The notes beneath the pieces were generated by a model. It did not search any database. It was not told where the DNA came from and saw only the letters and a program-made list of their open reading frames with translations. The position numbers and the translations under genes are program-made. A stretch of 64,000 nt of DNA from Pedobacter changchengzhani (lineage in GTDB: Bacteria; Bacteroidota; Bacteroidia; Sphingobacteriales; Sphingobacteriaceae). Below are positions 37,686-45,283 of this stretch, piece by piece. The stretch spans positions 124,001 to 188,000 of the forward strand of contig NZ_SJCY01000007.1 in assembly GCF_004354365.1 (NCBI RefSeq), written 5' to 3'. How positions within the stretch are numbered: the first letter of the stretch is position 1; every line of letters starts with the position of its first letter.

Positions 37686-38216
37686 ATGACTGAAATTGAA
37701 TTTAACGAGATGGTAAAAAGTCACTCGGGTGAGTTAAAAAGACATGCGATGAAATTTACAAACGATGTAGAGGATGCGAATGATCTTGTTCAGGATACAT
37801 TATTTAAAGCCATTAGGTATAGAGAAAAATACCAAGATGGCACGAATTTGAAAGGTTGGCTTTTTACCATCATGCGCAACACTTTTATTAATAATTATCG
37901 CCACAATACAAAAACAAATACCTTAATTATCAAGAGAGAAGAAATTTCATCAGAGAATTTAACTTTCAGTGCAACTGTAAATCAAGCCGTTGGCGGGTTT
38001 ATTTTAACCGACATTAACAACGCGTTGAAGCAATTGCCCGAGCATTACAGAGATCCATTTGTGCGCTATTTTGAAGGCTATAAATACCATGAAATTGCCG
38101 AAGATTTAGAAATGCCGATTGGTACAGTAAAAACCCGTATCCACATGGCAAGGGAAATGCTAAAAAAGCATTTAAAAACCTATTCTAAAGAAAATATGAA
38201 TAATATAAATGGATAG
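37686..38216 (+). CDS. ECF-type RNA polymerase sigma factor
   Basis: This sigma-70 family factor has 176 residues and two DNA-binding regions. Region 2 is at about residues 10-75, with DANDLVQDTLFKA and GWLFTIMRNTFINNYR. Region 4 is at about 115-170, with the helix-turn-helix IAEDLEMPIGTVKTRIHMAR. The 5' part is unique, but the last 245 bp are the founder of six decayed copies that follow directly. No anti-sigma gene is adjacent; the upstream DUF3298 lipoprotein is the nearest candidate partner. Confidence 0.93.
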   Translation: MTEIEFNEMVKSHSGELKRHAMKFTNDVEDANDLVQDTLFKAIRYREKYQDGTNLKGWLFTIMRNTFINNYRHNTKTNTLIIKREEISSENLTFSATVNQAVGGFILTDINNALKQLPEHYRDPFVRYFEGYKYHEIAEDLEMPIGTVKTRIHMAREMLKKHLKTYSKENMNNING

Positions 38217-38249
38217 AAATTAGTCAAAAAACTAATCGTTCCATCTAAA

Positions 38250-38493
38250 AATTTAACTTTCAGTGCAACTGTAAATCAAGCCGTTGGCGGGTTTATTTTA
38301 GCCGACATTAACAACGCGTTGAAGCAATTGCCGGAGCATTACAGAGATCCATTTGTGCGCTATTTTGAAGGCTACAAATACCATGAAATTGCCGAAGATA
38401 GAATATGCCAATCGGTACGGTAAAAACCCGTATCCACATGGCAAGGGAAATGCTTAAAAAGCATTTAAAAACCTATTCTAAAGAAAATATGAA
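38250..38493 (+). pseudogene. sigma-factor 3' copy 1
   Basis: This is the closest to the parent in sequence, still with CCGTTGGCGG. It carries GATAGAATATGCC in place of GATTTAGAAATGCC, a net one-base loss that brings a stop (TAA) just after the first helix of the HTH. It has no start codon of its own. Confidence 0.9.
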
Positions 38494-38571
38494 CAATACG
38501 ACTGGAGATAATATTTAATCGTAAAATTTACCCTTTAAAAATTTATTAAGGGAGAAGAAATTTCATCAGAG

Positions 38572-38814
38572 AATTTAACTTTCAGTGCAACATTGAATCA
38601 AGCCGTTGGTGGGTTTATTTTAACCGACATTAACAACGCGTTGAAGCAATTGCCCGAGCATTACAGAGATCTATTTGTGCGCAATTTTGAGGGTTACAAA
38701 TACCACGAAATTGCCGAAGATAGAATATGCCAATCGGTACGGTAAAAACCCGTATCCACATGACAAGGGAAATGCTTAAAAAGCATTTAAAAACCTATTC
38801 TAAAGAAAATATGA
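38572..38814 (+). pseudogene. sigma-factor 3' copy 2
   Basis: It carries the shared GATAGAATATGCC frameshift. It has its own changes: GCAACATTGAATC where others have GCAACTGTAAATC, and CGCAATTTTG instead of CGCTATTTTG. Confidence 0.9.
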
Positions 38815-38893
38815 CCAATACGACTGGATAAAATATTTAATCGTAAAATTTACCCTTTAAAAATTTATTAAGAGAGAAGAAATTTCATCAGAG

Positions 38894-39136
38894 AATTTAA
38901 CTTTCACTACAACCGTAAATCAAGCCGTTGGTGGTTTATTTTAACCGACATTAACAACGCGTTGAAGCAATTGCCCGCGCATTACAGAGATCCATTTGTG
39001 CGCTATTTTGAGGGTTACAAATACCACGAAATTGCCGAAGATAGAATATGCCAATCGGTACAGTAAAAACCCGTATCCACATGGCAAGGGAAATGCTTAA
39101 AAAGCATTTAAAAACCTATTCTAAAGAAAATATGAA
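38894..39136 (+). pseudogene. sigma-factor 3' copy 3
   Basis: The shared frameshift is present, plus a second one-base loss in GGTGGTTTATTTT. It shares CACTACAACC and CCCGCGCAT with copy 6, so copies 3 and 6 are sisters. Confidence 0.9.
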
Positions 39137-39185
39137 TAATATAAATGGATAGAAATTAGTCAGAAAATTAATCGTTCCATCTAAA

Positions 39186-39430
39186 AATTTAACTTTCAGT
39201 GCAACTGTAAATCAAGCCGTTGGTGGGTTTATTTTAACCGACATTAAGAACGCGTTGAAGCAATTGCCGGAGCATTACAGAGATCTATTTGTGCGCTATT
39301 TTGAGGGTTACAAATACCACGAAATTGCCGAAGATAGAATATGCCAATCGGTACGGTAAAAACCCGTATCCACATGGCAAGGGAAATGCTTAAAAAGCAT
39401 TTAAAAACCTATTCTAAAGAAAATATGAAT
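39186..39430 (+). pseudogene. sigma-factor 3' copy 4
   Basis: Shared frameshift present. It shares ATTAAGAACGCG and GATCTATTTG with copy 5, so copies 4 and 5 are sisters. Confidence 0.9.
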
Positions 39431-39478
39431 AATATAAATGGATAAAAATTAGTCAAAAAATTACTCGTTCCATCTAAA

Positions 39479-39722
39479 AATTTAACTTTCAGTGCAACTG
39501 TAAATCAAGCCGTTGGTGCGTTTATTTTAACCGACATTAAGAACGCGTTGAAGCAATTGCCGGAGCATTACAGAGATCTATTTGTGCGCTATTTTGATGG
39601 TTACAAATACCACGAAATTGCCGAAGATAGAATATGCCGATTGGCACAGTAAAAACCCGTATCCACATGGCAAGGGAAATGCTAAAAAAGCATTTAAAAA
39701 CCTATTCTAAAGAAAATATGAA
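39479..39722 (+). pseudogene. sigma-factor 3' copy 5
   Basis: Shared frameshift present. Sister of copy 4, with private changes GGTGCGTTTA and TTTTGATGG. The helix region keeps the parent's CCGATTGGCACAG form. Confidence 0.9.
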
Positions 39723-39798
39723 TAATACGACGGGATAATATTTAATCGTAAAATTTACCCTTTAAAAATTTATTAAGAGAGAAGAAATTTCATCAGAG

Positions 39799-40042
39799 AA
39801 TTTAACTTTCACTACAACCGTAAATCAAGCCGTTGGTGGTTTATTTTAACCGACATTAACAACGCGTTGAAGCAATTGCCCGCGCATTACAGAGGTCCAT
39901 TTGTGCGCTATTTTTGAGGGTTAAAAATACCACGAAATTGCCGAAGATAGAATATGCCGATCGGTACAGTAAAAACCCGTATCCACATGGCAAGGGAAAT
40001 GCTTAAAAAGCATTTAAAAACCTATTCTAAAGAAAATATGAA
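39799..40042 (+). pseudogene. sigma-factor 3' copy 6
   Basis: This is the last and most decayed copy. It has the shared frameshift, the same extra one-base loss as copy 3, an added T in TATTTTTGAGG, and a TAAAAAT stop where the parent has tyrosine-lysine codons. Confidence 0.9.
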
Positions 40043-40074
40043 TAATACGACTGGATAATATTTAATTAAAAATA

Positions 40075-40389
40075 CTATTCGTTGCCTTTAAAAATATTTA
40101 CCACAACGGTTTTCCATTTAATAAAGCCCATTTTAGCACATTTCATAGATACGTATTCATCTACCTGCGCGGGTACATCGTTTACAATGCGCCAACGAAC
40201 GGTATATTTTGGATTGTAACTCAGATAAACCACTACATCGTCAGCAGGTTCGCCAGCCATGGTTAATGCCCTGAGGTGTTCGTTCTGTAGCTCCTCTGCC
40301 AACTTACGCAAACGCTCATTCATCACTTTTGCCAAAGAAGCTTCAGGTCGAAAATCGGTTTCGTATATCGGCAAAACGGTTACTGTCAT
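40075..40389 (-). CDS. hypothetical protein
   Basis: A 104-residue soluble protein without signal or membrane segment. Long helix-forming and strand-forming stretches (AKVMNERLRKLAEELQ; VVVYLSYNPKYTVRWRIV) look like a compact cytosolic fold. I recognise no family. The gene converges on the end of the sigma repeat array, with 15 bp between the last array base and its stop. Confidence 0.65.
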   Translation of the reverse strand: MTVTVLPIYETDFRPEASLAKVMNERLRKLAEELQNEHLRALTMAGEPADDVVVYLSYNPKYTVRWRIVNDVPAQVDEYVSMKCAKMGFIKWKTVVVNIFKGNE

Positions 40390-40786
40390 TTTATAAAGTT
40401 TATCTAAATTAATCTATTCAATTTGTGTTTTACGCTACCCATTTAAGGGAGGCGTAGCACAAATCTATACTAAAATATTTAGTAAGTAAAATTATTACAG
40501 CTATTTTTTGTCTAAAAAAAGTGATTATTTTGCTACATAGGGCTAACTAATTCAACATCAGTACACTATTTTTTCAATTTAAAAAATAAATAATTGTCGA
40601 AAAGAAGTCGGACAACTACTATTGTACAGTTAATGCTAAACGGACGAAAAAAAACTTTCGTTTGTGTTTTGAAGAAAAAAAAACAAAAAAAAATCCCTCC
40701 AAATTAATGAAGGGAATTTTTTATTTATCAATCCATATTAAATGTAGGATAAACACACCTACAAATCACTATTGATTCACCATATT
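40390..40786. other. intergenic region
   Basis: About 400 AT-rich bases. The right part holds the terminator of the oxidoreductase gene (near 40694). The left part must contain the promoter of the 104-residue gene. No open frame of note. Confidence 0.4.
40694..40715 (-). terminator. terminator after the oxidoreductase gene
   Basis: ATCCCTCC and GAAGGGA form a short hairpin, flanked by A-runs on the left and T-runs on the right, so it can work in both directions. On the minus strand it lies about 70 bp after the oxidoreductase stop. Confidence 0.65.
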
Positions 40787-42136
40787 TTAAAATCCGCTAT
40801 CATCAAGTGCAAACGTATTTTTGCGATCTTTCCATTTTCCTTTCGTAAAATCAGGGAAAGCTTGCGGTGCGTTCCCCTCTTTAAGCGATTTGGTTGATAA
40901 TGGCGTAATTACACTCATCGTTACCGAATCATAAACATCGATAGGTGTTTGTTTTTTCTGTTTAACCGCTTGCACAAAGCCATTAAAAACAAACCAATCC
41001 ATACCGCCGTGCCCAGCTCCTTCTGCATCGGCTTCGTATTTTTTCCAAAGTGGATGATCGTATTTTTTAAACCATTCGGATGCTGGATCCCAAGCATCGT
41101 AATTTTTAGATTTCTTTTCTATATAAACAGATTTATTCACATCCATCCAAATCCCGTTGGTTCCCTGCACTCTAAAACCTAAAGAATATGGGCGAGGTAA
41201 ATGCGTATCGTGAGATAAAAGTACCGTTTCGCCATTGGCACAATTGATCATTGTGGTAGTTACATCGCCATTTTTATAATTCAGTTTTGCATTTGGATGG
41301 CCTGGCGACAAATCTTCTACATAAGCAGCTAAACCTTTAGCCTTAGAACTGAAAGAAACCAAATTTGTAAAACGGTTACCTCTATTAATATTGGTATATT
41401 GCATAATCGGACCAGCACCATGGGTTGGATAAATATCGCCATCTACATCAATATTATACTGTGTGCGCCATTGTGCTTCGCTCAAAGCGTTTGGGCCATA
41501 CTCCACACCACCACCATATTCTTGTTTACCGTCGTTAAATAAAACAGCACGTAAATCATGTTGGTAGCCACCTTCTAAATGTAAAAGCTCTCCAAAAACA
41601 CCTTGCCTAACCATGTTTAACGCAGCCATTACATCTCTACGGTAGCAAACATTTTCTAAAGTCATGTAAGGCATGCCAGTTTTTTCGGATGTTTCTACAA
41701 TATCCCAATGATCTTTAACGGTTAAACCAGCAATTACCTCACAACCCACATATTTGCCGGCTTTCATTGCGTAAATTGCTTGGTCTTTGTGAAATTCCCA
41801 CGGTGTGGAAATAATTACGCCATCAATATCATTACGGTCTAAAAGCTTTTTATAAGCCTCTTTACCTCCGGTGTATTCAACCGCCGAAGGCCTATTTTTG
41901 CTGGCAATTGCTTTTCGGCAAATGGCCAACGATCTTTCCTGCGTATCACAAACGCCAACAATTACCACATCATCTCTCAATAATGCTTCTGCTATGTGGT
42001 TCATCCCACGGGCACCAACGCCGATAAAAGCCAATCTAACTTTACCATCGGTTGATGCGAATAATGTACCGGTAGGTAAAATTGTAATTCCTGCCGCTGC
42101 AATTGATCCATTTTTAATAAACGTTCTACGATCCAT
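40787..42136 (-). CDS. Gfo/Idh/MocA-family oxidoreductase, exported by Tat
   Basis: This 449-residue enzyme starts MDRRTFIKNGSIAAAGITI. The twin-arginine motif RRTFIK plus a hydrophobic stretch is typical of periplasmic Bacteroidota members. A Rossmann fold follows (LAFIGVGARGMNHI near residue 35), then the usual catalytic region with EVIAGLTVKDHWDIVE and a C-terminal beta-sheet domain. Related proteins include glycoside hydrolase family 109 alpha-N-acetylgalactosaminidases, which use bound NAD. The substrate here is not clear from sequence. Confidence 0.88.
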   Translation of the reverse strand: MDRRTFIKNGSIAAAGITILPTGTLFASTDGKVRLAFIGVGARGMNHIAEALLRDDVVIVGVCDTQERSLAICRKAIASKNRPSAVEYTGGKEAYKKLLDRNDIDGVIISTPWEFHKDQAIYAMKAGKYVGCEVIAGLTVKDHWDIVETSEKTGMPYMTLENVCYRRDVMAALNMVRQGVFGELLHLEGGYQHDLRAVLFNDGKQEYGGGVEYGPNALSEAQWRTQYNIDVDGDIYPTHGAGPIMQYTNINRGNRFTNLVSFSSKAKGLAAYVEDLSPGHPNAKLNYKNGDVTTTMINCANGETVLLSHDTHLPRPYSLGFRVQGTNGIWMDVNKSVYIEKKSKNYDAWDPASEWFKKYDHPLWKKYEADAEGAGHGGMDWFVFNGFVQAVKQKKQTPIDVYDSVTMSVITPLSTKSLKEGNAPQAFPDFTKGKWKDRKNTFALDDSGF

Positions 42137-42700
42137 TTGTGTAATATTTGGTTATGTGTGTTTTTTTGAATTTAGAAAATTACGAAAATAAAGCGAAAAT
42201 ACAATCCTCTTTACACTGATATTATAGGAGCGGTGTGTACGAATTGATGCAAGCCTAGAGAAATACAAATCAAACAGCCAAAATGAAAAAACGCTAATTA
42301 ATTAGTTTAAAGCACATTAATGCAACTTAATTTTGGCATTATCAATTTCGTAATTAACCCTAATGTGCACGTAAACACATCAAAAAAAAAATACGCAATC
42401 AAACACAAATGTTACATTTTTTAAGTGTTAAAATATGTTATCGCAACGATATTTTGGTGTAAAACGGATTACAATTTAGTTATTGATAACATGGAGATTC
42501 TTCTTTTAAAACATTTACTTCTTGAGGAATGCGCAATGCTTTGGTAAATTTTCAAATTTAAGATCACAATAAATAAAATGCAGTGATTTTACCGACAATT
42601 AATTAAAATCGAAGGATAAAATACGAATTCATTTTGAGTAAATTAAAAATTAAATACATGAAAATCATACCGTTGTATAAAGGTGATAAAGATTTTTAAA
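42137..42700. other. intergenic region before tRNA-Lys
   Basis: Over 500 AT-rich bases between the oxidoreductase start and the tRNA promoter. No convincing open frame on either strand. An imperfect palindrome TGTGCACGTAAACACA occurs near 42364-42379. Confidence 0.4.
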
Positions 42701-42706
42701 TAAAAT

Positions 42707-42737
42707 ATTGATAAATAAACATAAATTTCTATATTTG
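42707..42737 (+). promoter_or_regulatory. promoter of tRNA-Lys
   Basis: TTG (42707-42709) lies 20 bp before TATATTTG (42730-42737), matching the Bacteroidota -33/-7 pattern exactly. The tRNA starts about 20 bp later. Confidence 0.7.
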
Positions 42738-42756
42738 CACCTCCTTAAACAGGAAT

Positions 42757-42829
42757 GATTCCGTAGCTCAGCTGGTAGAGCATTACACTTTTAATGTAGT
42801 GGTCCTGGGTTCGAATCCCAGCGGGATCA
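42757..42829 (+). tRNA. tRNA-Lys (anticodon TTT)
   Basis: A 73-base cloverleaf. The acceptor GATTCCG pairs with CGGGATC (one G-U), the anticodon stem is TTACA/TGTAG and the loop CTTTTAA gives anticodon TTT. The T arm is CTGGG-TTCGAAT-CCCAG. CCA is not encoded. Confidence 0.97.
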
Positions 42830-42830
42830 C
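42814..42830 (+). repeat. 17-bp direct repeat, copy in tRNA-Lys
   Basis: AATCCCAGCGGGATCAC at the 3' end of tRNA-Lys is repeated exactly at 42937-42953, 123 bp downstream. This is the arrangement left when a mobile element integrates at a tRNA 3' end. Confidence 0.7.
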
Positions 42831-42860
42831 GAAAAGCCTCACGGAAATGTGGGGCTTTTG
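42831..42860 (+). terminator. terminator after tRNA-Lys
   Basis: AAAAGCCTCAC pairs with GTGGGGCTTTT and directly follows the tRNA. The right arm ends in TTTT. Confidence 0.75.
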
Positions 42861-42936
42861 GCGTTTAACAGGGATTCGAACCTGTATTCGTACTTTTGTC
42901 TTGAGCGGGTTCGTATTATGTATAACGCGAGCGAAA

Positions 42937-42953
42937 AATCCCAGCGGGATCAC
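42937..42953 (+). repeat. 17-bp direct repeat, second copy of the tRNA 3' end
   Basis: Exact copy of the tRNA-Lys 3' end. Nearby at 42869-42890 is a T-arm-like GGGATTCGAACCTGT, on the other strand, which suggests further tRNA-derived debris. Confidence 0.7.
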
Positions 42954-42967
42954 AAAGTGATCATAAA

Positions 42968-43214
42968 GAGGCTGTCTCATAATCAATTTTGGAATCTCAT
43001 TCGCAGAATAATATTTTGAGAAACCGTCATTCCCGCTTGCCTGCTGCAAGCAGGTGGAAACGGGAATTGCAATGCTATGGAAAGGCTACGAAATAGCTTC
43101 CTGCTGAAGTATTAGGATGCCCTTCGGATAGCTATCGGAACAAGCTGAGCAATCACGATAACGCCAAATTTAATTCCATTATGCGTTCTCAATTTGTTGT
43201 TTTGAAACAACCTC
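42968..43214. mobile_element. MITE-like element with imperfect terminal inverted repeats
   Basis: The 247-bp stretch begins GAGGCTGTCTCATAA and ends TTTTGAAACAACCTC. The reverse complement of the end (GAGGTTGTTTCAAAA) matches the start at 12 of 15 positions. Inside are palindromic boxes (GCTTGCCTGCTGCAAGC). It has no transposase frame. Confidence 0.6.
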
Positions 43215-43215
43215 T

Positions 43216-43237
43216 TTTTTTTGCGCAGCAAAAAAAC
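43216..43237. terminator. T/A hairpin
   Basis: TTTTTTTTGC-GCA-GCAAAAAAA is a strong short hairpin with T and A arms directly after the MITE-like element. It could end transcripts in either direction. No gene stops here. Confidence 0.4.
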
Positions 43238-43354
43238 CTTCTCCATAGGAGCCTCTTGAGGAAATGAGAAGTAAGATACTCATCCTTCATCCGTAAAGCT
43301 TAGCGGGATTAGAAAGGAAACTTTTTTTATAACCATCAACAAAGATTTAAAAAA

Positions 43355-43373
43355 GCAACTAAAATTTAGTTGC
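43355..43373. promoter_or_regulatory. upstream operator-like palindrome of hicAB
   Basis: GCAACTAAAATTTAGTTGC is a perfect inverted repeat with 9-bp arms. Its right end overlaps the -33 TTG of the likely hicAB promoter. Confidence 0.6.
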
Positions 43374-43400
43374 AAAATAAAAATATTAGCTTTACCTTTA
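43370..43400 (+). promoter_or_regulatory. putative promoter of hicAB
   Basis: TTG (43370-43372) and TACCTTTA (43393-43400) are 20 bp apart, as in the tRNA-Lys promoter. The -7 box ends in A rather than G. Confidence 0.5.
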
Positions 43401-43408
43401 TGTTATTC

Positions 43409-43424
43409 AGTAGCAATTGCTACT
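43409..43424. promoter_or_regulatory. downstream operator-like palindrome of hicAB
   Basis: AGTAGCAATTGCTACT is a perfect 16-bp palindrome directly after the -7 box. It shares the GCAA/TTGC core with the palindrome at 43355-43373, so both may bind HicB. Confidence 0.6.
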
Positions 43425-43512
43425 AGTTCGGCCCAACAGAAGAATTAATCGTTATAAGAGAATTAACAGGGGAATATATTATGAGATCGGAAAAAACAAA
43501 CAAAAGACGCTT

Positions 43513-43776
43513 ATGTCACGTAACGAAAAATTACTCAGCAGACTATTATCTGTGCCCAAAGATTTTACTTGGGACGAACTCATAAGCCTTTTGGCTTATT
43601 ACGATTACAAAAAAATTAAAAGCGGTAAAACAGGCGGTTCTAGGAGAAAATTTGCTGATGCGAAAAAGAATATCATCTCGCTTCACGAGCCACATCCTTC
43701 AAATGTAATGAAAGGCTATGCGATCCGCGATGTGATTGAATACTTAAAGACCCACGGGCACATAAAAGATGAATGA
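43513..43776 (+). CDS. hicA: HicA-family mRNA interferase toxin
   Basis: This is an 87-residue HicA with a double-stranded-RNA-binding-like fold: helix, then SGKTGGSRRKFAD strand turn, then ISLHEPHP, where the catalytic His of HicA lies, and the C-terminal helix AIRDVIEYL. I start at the internal ATG 43513 because HicA toxins are 60-90 residues and the earlier ATG at 43417 lies inside the operator. It overlaps hicB by 8 bp. Confidence 0.9.
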   Translation: MSRNEKLLSRLLSVPKDFTWDELISLLAYYDYKKIKSGKTGGSRRKFADAKKNIISLHEPHPSNVMKGYAIRDVIEYLKTHGHIKDE

Positions 43777-44158
43777 CATCCTACAATACAAAAATTATTA
43801 TGCAACTGTACATTTTAGCGCAGTTGATGAGATTTTCTACGGAAAGCTTTTAGCTGTTAATGATTTGATCAGCTTTGAAGGCTATTCAGTGAAAGAGCTA
43901 AAAGTGGCTTTTGAAGAAGCAGTAGACGATTATTTGCAAACCTGTGAGGCGATAGGGAAAGTTCCTGACAAAACCTACAAAGGCACATTCAATGTTCGGG
44001 TTTCGTCTAACCTCCATAAAGAAGCTTCGTTATTTGCTGCATTCTATGATATAACCCTAAACGAGTTTGTTAAAAAAGCGCTCGCCTTCACGCTAACACA
44101 CAAAGAACAAATTAGTCGTACTTTAGAAACAGATAATAAAGATTTAAAACCAGCTTAA
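43769..44158 (+). CDS. hicB: HicB-family antitoxin
   Basis: This 129-residue protein has an N-terminal HicB RNase-H-like domain (about 1-70, with ATVHFSAVDEIFYGKLLAVN and FEGYSVKELKVAFEEAVDDY). Its C-terminal ribbon-helix-helix reads GTFNVRVSSNLHKEASLFAA. The first part neutralises HicA and the second should bind the operator. Two palindromes flank the promoter upstream, which fits autorepression. Confidence 0.92.
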   Translation: MNDILQYKNYYATVHFSAVDEIFYGKLLAVNDLISFEGYSVKELKVAFEEAVDDYLQTCEAIGKVPDKTYKGTFNVRVSSNLHKEASLFAAFYDITLNEFVKKALAFTLTHKEQISRTLETDNKDLKPA

Positions 44159-44242
44159 AAGTTGCAGTTTCTTTTGCCATTGTAAATTACCCGAATTGAG
44201 GCAATCAAACTTTTAAAAAACTACACCGTAAAAGTGATGGAA

Positions 44243-45079
44243 TCAAAACCCGAATTTAATTTTCGCGTTTTTCCAGTTTTTTCGCAATATTGGCGCTTTA
44301 AAAGATGTTTGTCCATCGCTTTTTTCACCAGAGAAATGGCAATATTTTTCTTTATAATCAAGATTTTTAAAAGTTTCCCAAGATTTGAATGCCGGTAAAG
44401 AAAATGGTTTTTCTAAGTTAAAAGGAATCTCAACACCTGTTCTTATGCAATAACCCACCTTTGTGGCATAAATTGGCGTAACAATCTTTTTAACCTCAGG
44501 TTTTTTGAAAAATGCTGTCGAGTTATCTTCATTTATCAACTCAACAACCTCTGTTGAAAAGCCAAGCCAGGTAGATTTATACACTTTGCCCCTTTTAAAA
44601 ATCGTATCCGAATGCTCAATAATTTGATTAACAAATTCTAATGCTTTCTCCCATGCATTATCGCCACTTATCGGCACAAAAGAACCAATTAAAGTTTTCC
44701 TACCTTCTATTACAAATGCAGCTTCATAATTATACGCCTGCGAAAATTCGTGCAAGTTCATCGATGATAACATTAACCTATCTTCCGAACAATAAATTTT
44801 AGCATGTAACTCTTTAACGTAGCCAATCCTAATATTTGGTAAGGTTTTTAAAAATTCTAAATCTTCTTCGCTCAAACTTTTTACAGGGTTCCTATCATTT
44901 TTACCGAATACCACTTCAATTTCTACGTCTGGCTTTTGACCAACTAAATATTTAAGTTCTTTTTTTATTTTGTCATTCAGTTTTATAAAAGGAGAGATTA
45001 ACAACAAATAATCATCGGCTTCTCTTATGGTTTGTATTATTTTAGCGCTTATCGCATCGCCGTCTAAAAATTTAATCAT
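44243..45079 (-). CDS. phospholipase D-like domain protein
   Basis: This 278-residue protein has a PLD fold with one HKD motif, HAKIYCSED (H, K and D spaced 2 and 4 apart), near residue 93, preceded by DDYLLLISPFIKL. A single HKD means it must dimerise to form an active site. The C-terminal part has Cys and Trp residues resembling a degraded zinc ribbon. Such proteins occur in defence islands as nucleases, which fits the restriction gene upstream. The substrate, DNA or lipid, is not shown by sequence. Confidence 0.75.
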   Translation of the reverse strand: MIKFLDGDAISAKIIQTIREADDYLLLISPFIKLNDKIKKELKYLVGQKPDVEIEVVFGKNDRNPVKSLSEEDLEFLKTLPNIRIGYVKELHAKIYCSEDRLMLSSMNLHEFSQAYNYEAAFVIEGRKTLIGSFVPISGDNAWEKALEFVNQIIEHSDTIFKRGKVYKSTWLGFSTEVVELINEDNSTAFFKKPEVKKIVTPIYATKVGYCIRTGVEIPFNLEKPFSLPAFKSWETFKNLDYKEKYCHFSGEKSDGQTSFKAPILRKNWKNAKIKFGF

Positions 45080-45283
45080 GTAAATTGTATTGTATTTTTA
45101 AATTTTATTTGAGTGATTGTGGTAGTTTAAAATGGGCTAAATTAAACCAACAATTTCTTTTTTTCATTGTGAGTGGTTATATATTCAATGTAATTATTCT
45201 TAAATGCAACGAAATATTCAATTTCGTTTACTTTCAACATTACTGTCAGCTTCCGTAAAAAATTTTTCCTTAGCATACATTCC

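Larger units (their letters stand above)
38217..40060 (+). repeat. tandem array of decayed sigma-factor 3' copies
   Basis: Six copies of about 244 bp start at 38250, 38572, 38894, 39186, 39479 and 39799. They repeat the sigma gene from about residue 90 to its end. Copies are joined by two linker types: a short one (period 292-294) and a longer one ending in GAAATTTCATCAGAG (period 320-322). From the intact gene onward the linker order is short, long, long, short, short, long. All copies share the same frameshift. Confidence 0.95.

Noticed and set aside
38217..40060. Repeat array considered as a CRISPR or VNTR
   Set aside because: Units of about 244 bp are clear copies of the sigma gene, not short repeats with unique spacers.
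42783..43049. Open frame on the minus strand overlapping tRNA-Lys
   Set aside because: Its end (GFEPRTTTLKV) is the antisense reading of a tRNA, a common false gene.
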